NCBI RefSeq assembly: GCF_011397635.1
Contig: NC_064770.1
Location: 32,326,598 to 32,390,597, forward strand
Source of the DNA: Epinephelus fuscoguttatus
Lineage: Eukaryota; Chordata; Actinopteri; Perciformes; Serranidae
Length of the DNA: 64,000 bases
Direction: 5' to 3'
Position 1 is the stretch's first letter. Each line of letters begins with the position of its first letter. The notes under the pieces were generated by a model, which had not been told where the DNA came from, searched no databases, and saw nothing but the letters and a program-made list of their open reading frames with translations. Both the position numbers and the translations under genes were made by a program. Below, piece after piece: positions 48,289 to 59,449 of this stretch.

Positions 48289-49574
48289 TTAAAGGGTAAC
48301 TTTGATATTTTTCAACCTGGACCCTGTTTTCTGACATTTATGTGTCTAAGTGATTAATTTGAACAACAGTTCTTTTAAATGATCCAGTATTTAGCGAGAG
48401 CGCTGCAGCCAGCAGTGGCGAAACAGGCTGCAATGTGACCATTCAAGCATGTTCACACCTTTGATTTACGTCCACTAGAAGTGCTTGTTTTTGTCACTGA
48501 CAGGCTCAGATTGTTGTTATAAGTGTCTGACAACATTTGGAAAGGATCCCTACAGAGACAGACTTCTTTGTTAAAGAGAAATATCATTTTTGTTTACTCA
48601 GAAACAGCCCCAAAATTGCTGCCATCAAACCCACCAGACTCCAAAAAAAACAAATAGTACTTTTATCATTATGAAACACACTTCACTCAAAGTCGACAGA
48701 AACAACGTAAAACTCACAAAAAAGATCTTGCTTGATCTTTCCACAGTTCAAACAATCACCAACCAACTTACTGGTTGAAATCAACCCTTAAATCACCTAG
48801 TTAGATGTAAAAACAGCCCCTGACATCGCCATCGCCAAACCCACCAGACTCCATTTAAATAAACAGCAATTTTATCATCGTAAAACACACTTGACTCAAA
48901 GTCGACAGAAACAACGTAAAACTCACAAACTATTTGTTTCGTCTTCCCACTGTCCAAACAACCATTAACCAACTTACTGGTTAAAATAAACACCCAGTAA
49001 AATCACCCAGTTAGTTGTAAAAACAGCTCAGACATTGCCAACAACAAACCAACCAGACTCCATTTAAAAAAACAGTGTTTATAGCTTGTATAGAGTGATT
49101 GCCCCAGTATGTGTGAACTTTAAAGTGACCGGGTGAAGTAAGAGTTTATTTAAACCAAACCACAGTTGGTGATTGTTGTGACAGTGAAAAGAGGAACCAT
49201 GACGACTTTTGTGAGATTTATTTTGCCTCCTTCGACATTGAACGAAGTGTGTTTTACAATTATAAAATTATTATTTATTTAAATGGAGACCGGTGGGGTT
49301 AGCGATAGCAATTTCGGAGCTGTTTCTAGTAAAACAAAAAGATAAACCGTTATTTAATCAGGTAAGTCACATTGAGATCAAGCACTTTAATTGGACATAA
49401 ATCGATGGTGCCAAATACCCAGAGTGGTTCCATTGCAGCCTGTTTGACTGCTGCTGCTACAAAATTTCTCTCAACATGGGACCAGTTTCAAACATTGTTG
49501 TTCCGATTACTCACTAAAACACAACGTGTGTAAAAACGAATCCAGGTTGAAAAATCCCAAAGTTTGTCCTTTAA
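48289..49574. mobile_element. TTAA-end foldback element just past ptger1
   Basis: TTAA flanks both ends. The left end AGGGTAACTTTGATATTTTT, then CAACCTGGA, is inverted at the right as TCCAGGTTGAAAAATCCCAA, then AGTTTGTCCT. Inner blocks also pair: AAACAGGCTGCAATG with CATTGCAGCCTGTTT, and CCACCAGACTCCATTT with AAATGGAGACCGGTGGGG. The left side carries 2-3 direct copies of a unit of about 215 bp (48,600-49,080) with AAAGTCGACAGAAACAACGT and AAAACTCACAAA; the right side has one inverted copy (49,150-49,335). About 1.28 kb, no transposase. Confidence 0.8.
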
Positions 49575-50629
49575 AGCAAACATCTCAACCCAAAGGTTTC
49601 GTTCATTTAATTTTCCGACACAGTGTAAAAGTCCATGACTTGTATAAATGCTCACATAAGAGAGCCAAAGAAAAGGCTGTGCTTTTACCTCAGCTTGAAG
49701 ATGTGAAAAACACCATGTGTGTGTGTGTGTCCAGTGCTGTGGCATGAATGTGAATGTGTGTCTGTTATTGTGTGTTTGTAAATGTATCTGCAGTATTTTC
49801 CCCCCATGTGTGTCTGGGGACTGAAGTGAAGCTACATGTTGCTAAAGCTAATTGAATGTAATATTGTTATCAAAAGGGAATGTAAGATTTGGTAATAAAT
49901 GGTTACCTGTTAGTGGTTTGTCTTATTCTGGTTTGTAATTGGTGTAATATTTTAATGTAATGTTTCCTGTATTCAACTGTATTGTGACTGAGGAATAAGG
50001 CGAGGCACTTTCATGTCTCATCTGTTAGCAGCTGGTTAGCTTAGCACAAGGACCGGAAACGGGGAAACGAAGCCTTAAAAGGCTGCATTTGAAGACCGAT
50101 TGTGCCACATCGACATGACCAAGGCTGTCCCATTTTGAAGGCTCCTTCAAATGCGGCAGAGAAATGTAGTTTTCGTTCCCAGAATTTGGAGGATGCAACG
50201 GATGAATCCTTCGTGGCCCAGCCTATCCCAAGATGCATTGCTCGCCGGTGCTGATTATATATTAAGTTAAGTTAACTGACTAGCTAACGGTTAACTCTTG
50301 TTAACATTACTATTCACTAAAAGCACACTGCTTGAATAATCTTAATTTAATTAGCAACATCAGCCTGAAATATATCTAACAGTGGTGTCTCTGGTGGTGA
50401 ATCATCTCCTCAAGTATTAAATAAGATATATATATATACATGTATTAGCAATCTCTGGGGCCATGATTTAGGGCTAACGGACTTACTAGCTTACTCTGTC
50501 TTTCATCAAGCAATGCATTAATTTTGCAGCTATTATTATCGGAATCACCTCAGTCTGGATTTTACCTAGCACAAGATAACTCTGTCATTAATTTGCTTAA
50601 TACATTGGCAATGATCGCCAGTGGCACCG
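49575..50629. other. Intergenic, no gene recognised
   Basis: 50,070-50,230 has a short inverted motif (AAGGCTGCATTTGAAG with CTCCTTCAAATGCGG), probably another MITE remnant. Nothing else is supported. Confidence 0.4.
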
Positions 50630-51140
50630 AAGTTACTTGCAACCCAATCACTAGAAAAAAATGTTGGCATTGTACGTTTCTGCAAACCATGGGTACGTTA
50701 TATTTGTACGTTATTATGTAGTCAATACATTAAAACCTTATATTTTCCAGCAACACTGTGGTTGGTTTAGGCACAAAAACCACTTAGTTATGGTTAAGAA
50801 AAGATTACCACTTTTTGTGGAAATATCCTGGCAGGAAACACAGAAACAGGTTGTGAAAAAACACAGATGCTTGTCGCTTAAAAAGTTGCTGGAAAAACAG
50901 CAGCAGTTTGCTAAAACACACTCGGTTTTGTTGTTTGTTGGTCTCAAACAGTGGTCTGCAGCTTGGCAGACGTTTCACGTAGGTGTCACTCCATCCACCA
51001 TCCCCTGCACCTCCAAATGAAGAAGGCAGCTTGGCATGTTGATATGATACATATGAAATGTACAACTATGACAGAGTTGTGGTTTGCAGAAACATACAAT
51101 CACAGCATTTTCTTCTGGTGGCTAGGCTGGAATTTAGTAA
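50630..51140. mobile_element. Repeat family A, nearly complete copy
   Basis: The left end (AAAAATGTTGGCATTGTACG, TTTCTGCAAACC) is inverted at the right (GTTTGCAGAAACATACAATC, ATTTTCTTCTGG). The interior includes GGTTTAGGCACAAAAACCAC and TTTTGTTGTTTGTTGGTCTC. No coding capacity. The Tc1/mariner element begins about 40 bp past its right end. Confidence 0.7.
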
Positions 51141-51177
51141 AAGAGAAAAGCAGATCAGAGTTTCATCTGTATGAGTA

Positions 51178-51447
51178 CAGTACAGGCCAAAAGTTTGGAC
51201 ACACCTTCTCATTCAATGCGTTTTCTTTATTTTCATGACTATTTACATTGTAGATTCTCACTGAAGGCATCAAAACTATGAATGAACACATGTGGAGTTA
51301 TGTACTTAACAAAAAAAGGTGAAATAACTGAAAACATGTTTTATATTCTAGTTTCTTCAAAATAGCCACCATTTGCTCTGATTACTGCTTTGCACACTCT
51401 TGGCATTCTCTCCATGAGCTTCAAGAGGTAGTCACCTGAAATGGTTT
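51178..51447. repeat. Left terminal inverted repeat of Tc1/mariner element
   Basis: It starts CAGTACAGGCCAAAAGTTTG. Its inner 75 bp or so are an antisense copy of the transposase C-terminal codons, because the right repeat overlaps the gene's 3' end. Confidence 0.92.
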
Positions 51448-51590
51448 CCACTTCACAGGTGTGCCTTATCAGGGTTAATGAGTGGAATTTCTTGCTTTAT
51501 CAATGGGGTTGGGACCATCAGTTGTGTTGTGCAGAAGTCAGGTTAATACACAGCCGACAGCCCTATTGGACAACTGTTAAAATTCATATT

Positions 51591-52641
51591 ATGGCAAGAA
51601 CCAATCAGCTAACTAAAGAAAAACGAGTGGCCATCATTACTTTAAGAAATGAAGGTCAGTCAGTCCGGAAAATTGCAAAAACTTTAAATGTGTTCCCAAG
51701 TGGAGTCGCAAAAACCATCAAGCGCTACAACGAAACTGGCACACATGAGGACCGACCCAGGAAAGGAAGACCAAGAGTCACCTCTGCTTCTGAGGATAAG
51801 TTCATCCGAGTCACCAGCCTCAGAAATCGCAAGTTAACAGCAGCTCAGATCAGAGACCAGATGAATGCCACACAGAGTTCTAGCAGCAGACCCATCTCTA
51901 GAACAACTGTTAAGAGGAGACGCGCGAATCAGGCCTTCATGGTCAAATAGCTGCTAGGAAACCACTGCTAAGGAGAGGCAACAAGCAGAAGAGATTTGTT
52001 TGGGCCAAGAAACACAAGGAATGGACATTAGACCAGTGGAAATCTGTGCTTTGGTCTGATGAGTCCAAATTTGAGATCTTTGGTTTCAACCGCCGTGTCT
52101 TTGTGAGACGCAGAAAAGGTGAACGGATGGATTCCACATGCCTGGTTCCCACTGTGAAGCATGGAGGAGGAGGTGTGATGGTGTGGGGTGTTTTGCTGGT
52201 GACACTGTTGGGGATTTATTCAAAATTGAAGGCACACTGAACCAGCATGGCTACCACAGCATCCTGCAGCGACATGCCATCCCATCCGGTTTGCGTTTAG
52301 TTGGACGATCATTTATTTTTCAACAGGACAATGACCCCAAACACACCTCCAGGCTGTGTAAGGGCTATTTGACCAAGAAGGAGAGTGATGGAGTGCTGCG
52401 GCAGATGACCTGGCCTCCACAGTCACCGGACCTGAACCCAATCGAGATGGTTTGGGGTGAGCTGGACCGCAGAGTGAAGGCAAAGGGGCCAACAAGTGCT
52501 AAACACCTCTGGGAACTCCTTCAAGACTGTTGGAAAACCATTTCAGGTGACTACCTCTTGAAGCTCATGGAGAGAATGCCAAGAGTGTGCAAAGCAGTAA
52601 TCAGAGCAAAGGGTGGCTATTTTGAAGAAACTAGAATATAA
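51591..52641 (+). pseudogene. Tc1/mariner transposase (DD38E), two frameshifts
   Basis: ATG 51,591 is chosen because it opens the typical MARTNQLTKEKRVAIITLRN start; the upstream 50 codons run through the terminal repeat. Order: paired-like helix-turn-helix (SVRKIAKTLNVFPSGV), GRPR-type AT hook (RPRKGRPRV), second HTH, then the catalytic core with LWSDESKFEIF (first Asp), FIFQQDNDPKHTS (second Asp) and SPDLNPIEMVWGELDRR (Glu). Frame changes occur near 51,921 and near 52,188; each fits a single lost base. No other stops occur in the three segments. The stop is at 52,639-52,641. Not functional as read, unless the frameshifts are sequence errors. Confidence 0.92.
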
Positions 52642-52804
52642 AACATGTTTTCAGTTATTTCACCTTTTTTTGTTAAGTACATAACTCCACATGTGTTCAT
52701 TCATAGTTTTGATGCCTTCAGTGAGAATCTACAATGTAAATAGTCATGAAAATAAAGAAAACGCATTGAATGAGAAGGTGTGTCCAAACTTTTGGCCTGT
52801 ACTG
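52535..52804. repeat. Right terminal inverted repeat of Tc1/mariner element
   Basis: It ends GGCCTGTACTG. It begins inside the transposase gene, so the last about 35 codons lie within the repeat. Confidence 0.92.
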
Positions 52805-52805
52805 T

Positions 52806-52930
52806 ATGTTAATTAGAAATAGAAGAGGACCAAGTATTGATCTTTGTGGAACTCCGCACGTCATGTTAATCTACTTGAAAGATTATCAATACAGATAAAA
52901 ATAATTCCTGTCTTGCAAGTTAGACCTGGT
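52806..52930 (-). pseudogene. L2/CR1-clade reverse transcriptase fragment
   Basis: On the minus strand near 52,865-52,810 a frame reads MTCGVPQRSILGPLLFLIN, the RT motif CGVPQGSILGPLLF with G changed to R. It is cut off at the Tc1/mariner insertion side. Confidence 0.65.
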
Positions 52931-53239
52931 GTGGATGAAAATGGTGGGCGGGAAATTATTGAAACATACAATATATTTGCTAATCACCAAAGAAGTTGCC
53001 CCAGTATGTGTGAACTGCATTTTTTTGTTCCAGGATCTGCAATTGCTTCAGTGAAACACCACTTAATTATGAGTCAACATAGAAAATTAACTGATATCTC
53101 ACTAGGTAATTAATCTTTATTTGTTTCAAGTTATGCAGATATAAATTACTTTATTGCAGCTTCCTAAAAAAGAAAACAACAGATCTGACATGCCGTCATA
53201 TTATGCCCTCAGCTTCTGGATCAGGATAAGACAACCAAA
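52931..53239. other. Nothing recognised
   Basis: Short AT-rich spacer, no exon seen. Confidence 0.4.
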
Positions 53240-53775
53240 TCACCAGAAAAAATATTAGCACGCTTCTGTAAACCCCAAATGTTACATTTGCACATTATTA
53301 TGTAGCAAATAAATTGAAACGTAATGTTTCAGTAATACTGTGGTTAATGAGTGGTTATGTTTAGGCACAAAAACCACTTAGTTATCGTTAGGAAAAATAA
53401 TGTTTATCGGTGGCACAATCCCGGCAGTCAAAGCAGCGATGTCTCAGTAAAAAATAAACACTTTTCGTGACACTATCCCCTCTGGAAAAACAGCACCAGG
53501 TCACTACAAAACACTAATTTTTGGAGTCTAAAAGCTGCTGGAAACATAGCAATGACTTTCTAAAACCCAACTGATTTTGTTGTTTGTTTTTCTTAATTGG
53601 CAACTGTCTCACCTAGGTGACACACCATCCACCATCACCTCTACCACCCACTGAAAAAGTCACTTTACTTTAGAAACACTGATATAATACATATGAAATA
53701 TACAAATGTAACATATTTGTAGTTTGCAGAAATGTACAATGCAAACATTTTCTTCTGGCAACTGGGCTTGATAAT
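53240..53775. mobile_element. Repeat family A, second nearly complete copy
   Basis: Collinear with 50,650-51,130: TTATTATGTAG, GGCACAAAAACCACTTAGTTAT, GATGTCTCAGTAAAAA, TTTTGTTGTTTGTTTTT, CATCCACCATCACCTC, GTAGTTTGCAGAAATGTACA and CTTCTGGCAACTGGGCTTG. Confidence 0.75.
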
Positions 53776-54679
53776 AATGTGAATCTTTTCTACTCTCAAG
53801 ACCAGATGCACTCCAGCTTTGTAATCAAGCCAGTGAGGTGTTACTGTTCACGGAATAAATGAATGTCTAATTAAAGCATTGTTGAATTTTTGTCAAAAGT
53901 TGAGATTCCATCCACAGTAACACTGTAATTGGCTGTAGTAATGTTGTCATATATTGAGTTGCAGTGATAAGGATATGATCCCAGTTGGCAGTGCATTTAC
54001 TACACTCACATTGGGAGATGTGAACACTATACCTCTCTTTAATACAATTAGCTATTCAAGCAGTGGTGTAGTGATAGCCTATGAGGTGGGGGTAGTATCA
54101 CTAGGAAGATGAGTCGTTTCCCAAAGAGAATATAGGTAAACTGTCCTATGTATTCAAATGGATTTCTGGCTGAAAGGTGGGTATACCCTCTATACTTACA
54201 GTATAGTTACCCAGACTTGCAGTCCATTTTTATACACAAAGTGGGCGTGCATAGAGGTGATGCTGAAACATCCTATTCAGATGTGTTAGGTTAAGCTTAC
54301 TTAAACAGATGAACAGTTTTAATTGACTTCCAACTCATCTTCTAGACCTGTCTTGCAGCTGTCTTCCTTATCTGTTCTGTACACATGTTGTGGCACAGTG
54401 TTAGGTTTGGTACATGCTTTCTCCTTTTAAACAGAGTCAGTGTGCTCTAAACACATATTTCAACCACAATTTATTGGCCTGTGAGACAGTATAAAAGAGT
54501 ATTAATGGATGGGGTTTTAATTTTCCATAACAATACTCATTGCGCCTGAAAAAAAGAGATTACACTGGTGTCACGATCGTGTTTTAATCGATATGCTCAT
54601 CAAGCCAGGCCCCAAAGAACAATGAATAAATCAGCCAGCTGTTGTGTGCAGACAATTCAATTCAAGCCATTATACGTAG
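53776..54679. other. Intergenic, no gene recognised
   Basis: No exon or repeat identified between the family A copy and the ilf3 promoter. Confidence 0.4.
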
Positions 54680-54790
54680 CCACGCCCCCCGATCTGTGTC
54701 CCCCTTTTTCCAATTGGCCACAATCACAGTCACGTGCTAGTTCTGTCCAATGAGCGCAATAGTTTTCAGATCGTGGGCGTTTCCCATGGA
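54680..54790 (+). promoter_or_regulatory. ilf3: ilf3 promoter region with CCAAT boxes
   Basis: It has a GC-box-like CACGCCCCCC (54,681), CCAAT at 54,710 and 54,747, and an E-box CACGTG at 54,731, with no TATA box. This fits a housekeeping-type promoter upstream of the donor at 54,852. The start site is inferred. Confidence 0.55.
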
Positions 54791-54851
54791 ACTCCTGCCG
54801 TGACCGGGAGCTAGCGTGCAGCACCCGTCCATTAGCAGTAACGACACCACG
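54791..54851 (+). other. ilf3: ilf3 exon 1, non-coding 5' UTR (putative)
   Basis: The segment ends ACGACACCACG followed by GTAAGT, a strong donor. It contains no start codon leading to a long frame. The 5' boundary is an estimate. Confidence 0.5.
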
Positions 54852-55883
54852 GTAAGTTAGGGAAATATGTAATTTCAACCCGTTAAATAAACAGGGTAAT
54901 GTTTTAATTAGTCGCTGAACGCCAGGAGAACAAACGAAGCTCATTTTGTGTATGCTAGCGAGTTAATTATGCGGTTTGGAAGTGAATTAATTTTGCTTTG
55001 TTCCGATAAGCTAACGTGCTAACTGTGGTTGAGCATTCAATGGGGTCTCGGTGTTTCCTCGACCATTTTGGTGTCTGATAGGCAACAGGCCAATTTTCCC
55101 AACACCACCACATTTTCCCTTCAAGTGTTCCCATTTCTGTTTAGTGAATTAGTTGACAAACAACTTCTGTGTGATTTATTTGTGTGTTTTCTGTCATCAT
55201 GTTGACACGGCGCAGATGTAAACGATGCGTGAGCCGGGTTTTTTGTGGGGGATGTTAGCTAGCTAGCTGCGCTGAATTAAAATGGCGTCGTTTTTAAATT
55301 CCCCCGATGGAGCTGCGGGGTCTGGAGCCCACGACTGCTGGTCTACTTCATCGTCACTCGTCCTGAAGTAAAGATTGTGTGTCAGTGTAGGTTTGACAGC
55401 TGTAACAGTAGCTTTTTGGTCTCGGTGCTACACGTTAGTAACTTGTTGAGTGAAACACATAAAGAGAGGCAGTGTTTCTACTCGTTATATTTTCACCTCA
55501 TTTGTTACAACTGCAACTGGGAATCATCCTTGTAATGCTGTAGATCATCCTATAGAGTTTGCACCACAATATGTGAGCACTTTGGGTGTGTCACGATAAA
55601 TTAATGAAATGTCAGCCCGCTTAACACCACTGATCAAATCACTCATTGTTATACAGCAGCAGTCACACTCACATCACACAGCCAGTCATCCGTGAAGGTA
55701 CTTAGGATGACCTTGTTATTGGCAGTTAAAACCCTTATTGAAAATTGATCACGTTATATTGTCTTACAGTTGGTGTATAGTGCCTAACACCTAGTCTTTT
55801 CCTGCTTCCAAAATGTTATTAGAAATTATTTATTCTCAGCAGACAGAGACTCCCTAGTAGTGTTGTCAAAATATTGATTCATC

Positions 55884-56285
55884 TCGGGATGCACAATATT
55901 GGATTTTTTGCCGATATCCGATATGCTGATATAACAACTCATTTGACTGATAGCCGATACCAATTTCAATATATCTACTTTTTTCCCTACCTCATTTTAG
56001 TGATCATCAAGTCTCTTCTTTAGGGGAATTAACATCATATTACATACATACTCTTATCATGGTGGTCCACAGGCAGATGGAGACATGAAATACAATGCTT
56101 TTCAGTCTATGTAATACTCATTCATTGTGCAAATTAAGAAAAAGCACATTGGTCAATTCTGATCTGATGTTCATTTTAAAGCTGGTATTGGCCGATAGTG
56201 ATGACGGACTCATATCAGGATGTTGACCTATTACAATATTTAATTATAATGCCAATATTGTCCTAATACCAATGACGTGCCAATC
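55884..56285. repeat. Repeat family E, terminal copy in ilf3 intron 1
   Basis: Starts GGGATGCACAATATTGGATTTT and follows 25,199-25,560 in order: ATATCCGATATGCTGAT, GGAATTAACATCATATTA, CAGATGGAGACATGAAATAC, AAGAAAAAGCA, TTCTGATCTGATGTT. The CpG-rich interior is absent. Confidence 0.8.
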
Positions 56286-56689
56286 CATATTGACTCTGGG
56301 TATTTAAAACGGTGTCATTAATCTTTTTCCACAGTGTCAATATACCTGTTACCAGCTGCGCTTTCTCAGTCTCTCTTGTTGTTTACTCTTAATGTTTACG
56401 ATAAATATAATTTATGCCCTACATATCAATTTTGGTATAGAACGTATTGTATGCAAGTTAGAAACTCCAGTATTTTGACATCACTACTCCCAAGACACAA
56501 GCAGTGTTTGGGAAAAATCTAGTTTGTTTTCTGAAGCTCCTTAGTAAAAACAAAAAAAAAAATAGTTCAAATTACTTTGTATAAAATTATCATAATGATA
56601 ATGTACATGCGATATGAACTTATTACAAAATATAATACAGAACAAGTTACATGCCAGCAATAAATGCCACTAAACTGAGTTTATTTCAA

Positions 56690-56985
56690 CAAGTGTCCAT
56701 TCTTCCACACCATATATACATGAAAAAAAAAAATCCATTGCGTTTGTACAAAACGAAGCCTGAAAAAGGCATACGCCACTTCCCATGCAAAAGTTATGAT
56801 TTGTAAAAACAGACTTGATTGGAGAAACATTGACCCATGCTTTTGAACATTTTGGAGATCGGAAATTGGCGATGCAGATGGCAAGGTTGTAGCCTGATTG
56901 TAGAAATCATCAAATGTTTTTTGCTTTTGTCCATACGCACATTTTCAGTATGGATCCTATGCATTGTTTTATATATGCGACCTTA
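56690..56985 (-). repeat. Repeat family F, copy 2
   Basis: Inverted relative to 28,676-28,935, with shared blocks over about 250 bp including ATGGATCCTATGCATTGTTT and AAAACAGACTTGATTGGAGA. Confidence 0.7.
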
Positions 56986-58122
56986 GGTGGGGATAATTGT
57001 GCCAAGCAGCATTAATCAGTTAGCCCATTAAATTGTAAAATAGCCATGCATCAACTTCTCTGAACATTTGTAAATAAATTGCAATGATTAATACGTATGA
57101 CTGTATGTGGTTAAAAGGGTTGCCAGTACAGTAGAGAAGCAATGGTAAAAATAAAGATAAAAATCATTCTTTGTAAGACCAAAAGTAGTTTGACGTTTCA
57201 GTGGTTAACTACACAAAAATGGCAAACAAGTAATTTACTTAAATAACCATGCAAATATATTCATATTTGAATTACCAGCAAGCGACTGCAAAATGTGGTG
57301 AAACTGATTTATTAACGCGAAATTCGCTACTCTCAAACAGTGGACAAAAGGTTGTGAATGGACAGATAAAATACTGTGTGCTTATTGAAGGACACCTGCT
57401 AATGGTGATGATAAGAGATGTGTGCAAATTATTATTGAATATTATTTCGTACCTCTTTCCAGCCTGGCAATCTGGGAGAGCCACATCTGTAAATTTGTGA
57501 CTGAATATTGCTTTATGTGAAATCATATTTAAGTGCCACCTTGACCTCTGCTCAGAGATCCATCATTTCTAGGAGCACTTATTGGTTGTTTACTATTTTT
57601 AAATAGAATATTAAGGTCACACGTGTGCCTGCTAGAAATACAAATGTGTCTGCACCTTGCACAGACAAAGTAGCCTGTGTTTTTAAAGTCTGATTTATTA
57701 TACTGAGCTGTGTCTCTGCACTGGGAAAGTAGGGCTGCATTTAATCTCTGAGGCATGTGTTGCTGTGCCAACAATTCTCCTCTGTTGTTGCAGCTGGTAA
57801 CAACAACTTTAATGTGCTGATAGATAAGAGAGAGTGTTCAGAATTAGACTCCAGTTTATTGCCAAGTTTGTTTTTACATACGAGGAATTTGTTTTGGTGC
57901 ATTGACAAGAAACAGAATAGGAAAAAAATGCAATTTATAAATAGCAAAAAACACTATTTAAAACTGTTTAAACAGAAAACAGAAATTTAATTCAAAACGA
58001 ATATGTGTGCCTTTCACCCTTTGTACGTCTTAGTTTTTAGTTGGCTTCAGAATTTACCTCCTGTAACATTTGAATTGCCTTAGTAATGAAGTTATGTTAT
58101 GTGTGTTTTCCCCCATGCACAG

Positions 58123-58212
58123 ACAGACTGCACCATCTGCTGCTGAGAAGACATTTTCTAACGCTGTCATTCACTGGACACAAGAGTCACCACGGTCTCT
58201 AGAGCAACAATG
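58123..58212 (+). CDS. ilf3: ILF3, exon 2: 5' UTR plus start codon
   Basis: The exon lies between CCATGCACAG and GTATTG. Its last three bases, ATG at 58,210-58,212, are the predicted start codon, so this exon codes for one residue only. Joining to 59,096 gives [17 protein letters not shown], whose [15 protein letters not shown] part matches the conserved ILF3 N-terminus. The rest of the exon is 5' UTR with no other ATG. The alternative start is Met5 at 59,105 in the next exon, which would leave the annotated N-terminus four residues shorter. Confidence 0.7.
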
Positions 58213-59095
58213 GTATTGACTCCATTTCAGTCTCTGTTTGATTTGAGATTGTGCATCTTTGTATCATGTGTTTTTATGTCTGGCAATAAGCAGGCAGCCA
58301 AAGGACAGGGCGCACTGGCCTTTTTGTGAAATATTCCTGTGAGCAGGACAAATAAAATTGTCACATCTAATTTGAGTCACAGGACCGGTGCCAGTGTTTT
58401 GTCACTGCAGTCTGCCCGGGGCTTTAGGAACACATGCTGTAGCTTCCACATCACTGCTCCTCTCTAAATTGGCTTTGGCTGCCTGTGTATAAACTGGGCT
58501 TGTGTAATCACTGGTGTTAGAAGCTTAGCCTAGACATGAGACCTTGTTACTCTTTTTATTTTTAATTAATCAAAGACTAGAGAGTTACAGAGAAAATAGG
58601 TCCTTTAATCTGTGTAAATGCTTTTGCAGGTTGACCAAGAGCCTGTCTCATAAAGCAGGATTAATGAATTAGCTGAATAAGTGTTCTGAATGAATCATGG
58701 AGCATTTGCAAATCTGCAACATGGATTGAAGTTGATATAGCTGCTCTCAGTTTGATTCTGTCCAGTTACACAGGTAACTGAGTAATCTTGCTTTGTGCGG
58801 CAGGTCTGTTGTGTATAAATAGCAACAACCTGTTGTTTTAATTCTCCCTGACCAGCTCACAGCACAGTGAGGTGTTACCGAATCATCGAAAGCAGATGCA
58901 AGGTTTTGCTGTTTACCCCAGCAGAGTTAATAACATCCTCCTGGATGACTCTGTCATGCACTAACACCATGCTGTGTCAATTTAGGTTTTGTTTTGGTGT
59001 GTGATCTGTTCGTGCTTATCCACAATAATGCATCTTTGCAGCATGAACCTCTCTGGTGTTTCTTTATTAATTAACTTGTGTCCTCTCTCCTCTAG

Positions 59096-59319
59096 CCTCC
59101 CCCAATGCGCCACCGCTCCATGCGCGTCTTCATGAACGATGACCGACATGTCATGGCCAAACACTCTGTCATCTACCCAACTCAGGAGGAACTGGAAAGT
59201 GTACAGAACATGGTGTCCCACACAGAGCGGGCCCTCAAGGCTGTCTCTGACTGGCTGGATAAGCAGGAGAAGGGAACTACTAAATCTGACTCAGATAGCA
59301 CAGACGCTGATAAGGAAAG
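59096..59319 (+). CDS. ilf3: ILF3 (NF90/NF110), coding exon 3
   Basis: ILF3 is a nuclear dsRNA-binding protein that pairs with ILF2 (NF45) through its N-terminal DZF domain and acts in transcription, splicing, mRNA stability and innate immunity. This exon starts after CTCTCCTCTAG and encodes the DZF start: [16 protein letters not shown], then [20 protein letters not shown] and [15 protein letters not shown], nearly the same as human ILF3. An acidic Ser/Asp linker ([13 protein letters not shown]) closes it. The donor is AAAG followed by GTGAGA; the exon is 224 bp and ends in phase 2, completed by the first base of the next exon (AG plus T gives Ser). Confidence 0.95.
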
Positions 59320-59449
59320 GTGAGAAGATGTCAGGGATGTTGGTTTTTAGTCAGTTGGTGAAAAATGTCTCAATTTCTCTTCTCTAACAACCATTCACTT
59401 TTCGTCTTTCTTGTGCTTCTTCTATGTACCTGCTGTGTCTTTTTGATAG

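Larger units (their letters stand above)
51178..52804 (+). mobile_element. Tc1/mariner element, DD38E type, frameshifted
   Basis: A TA dinucleotide flanks each end (51,176-51,177 and 52,805-52,806), the standard target duplication. Terminal inverted repeats cover 51,178-51,447 and 52,535-52,804. By eye I found one mismatch in 270 bp, apart from the arm limits. The spacing between the second catalytic Asp and the Glu is 38 residues, not the 34 of classical Tc1, which fits the family described as Intruder (DD38E). The transposase is on the plus strand and broken by two frameshifts. Confidence 0.92.
54852..58122 (+). other. ilf3: ilf3 intron 1
   Basis: GTAAGT to CCATGCACAG, about 3.27 kb. It contains a family E copy at 55,884-56,285 and a family F copy at 56,690-56,985. 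The first about 1 kb after the promoter has elevated CpG and could hold regulatory DNA. 56,986-58,120 shows nothing recognisable. Confidence 0.65.

Noticed and set aside
51441..51590. Upstream extension of the transposase frame
   Set aside because: These 50 codons overlap the inner end of the left terminal repeat and lack transposase similarity; the start at 51,591 fits the family.
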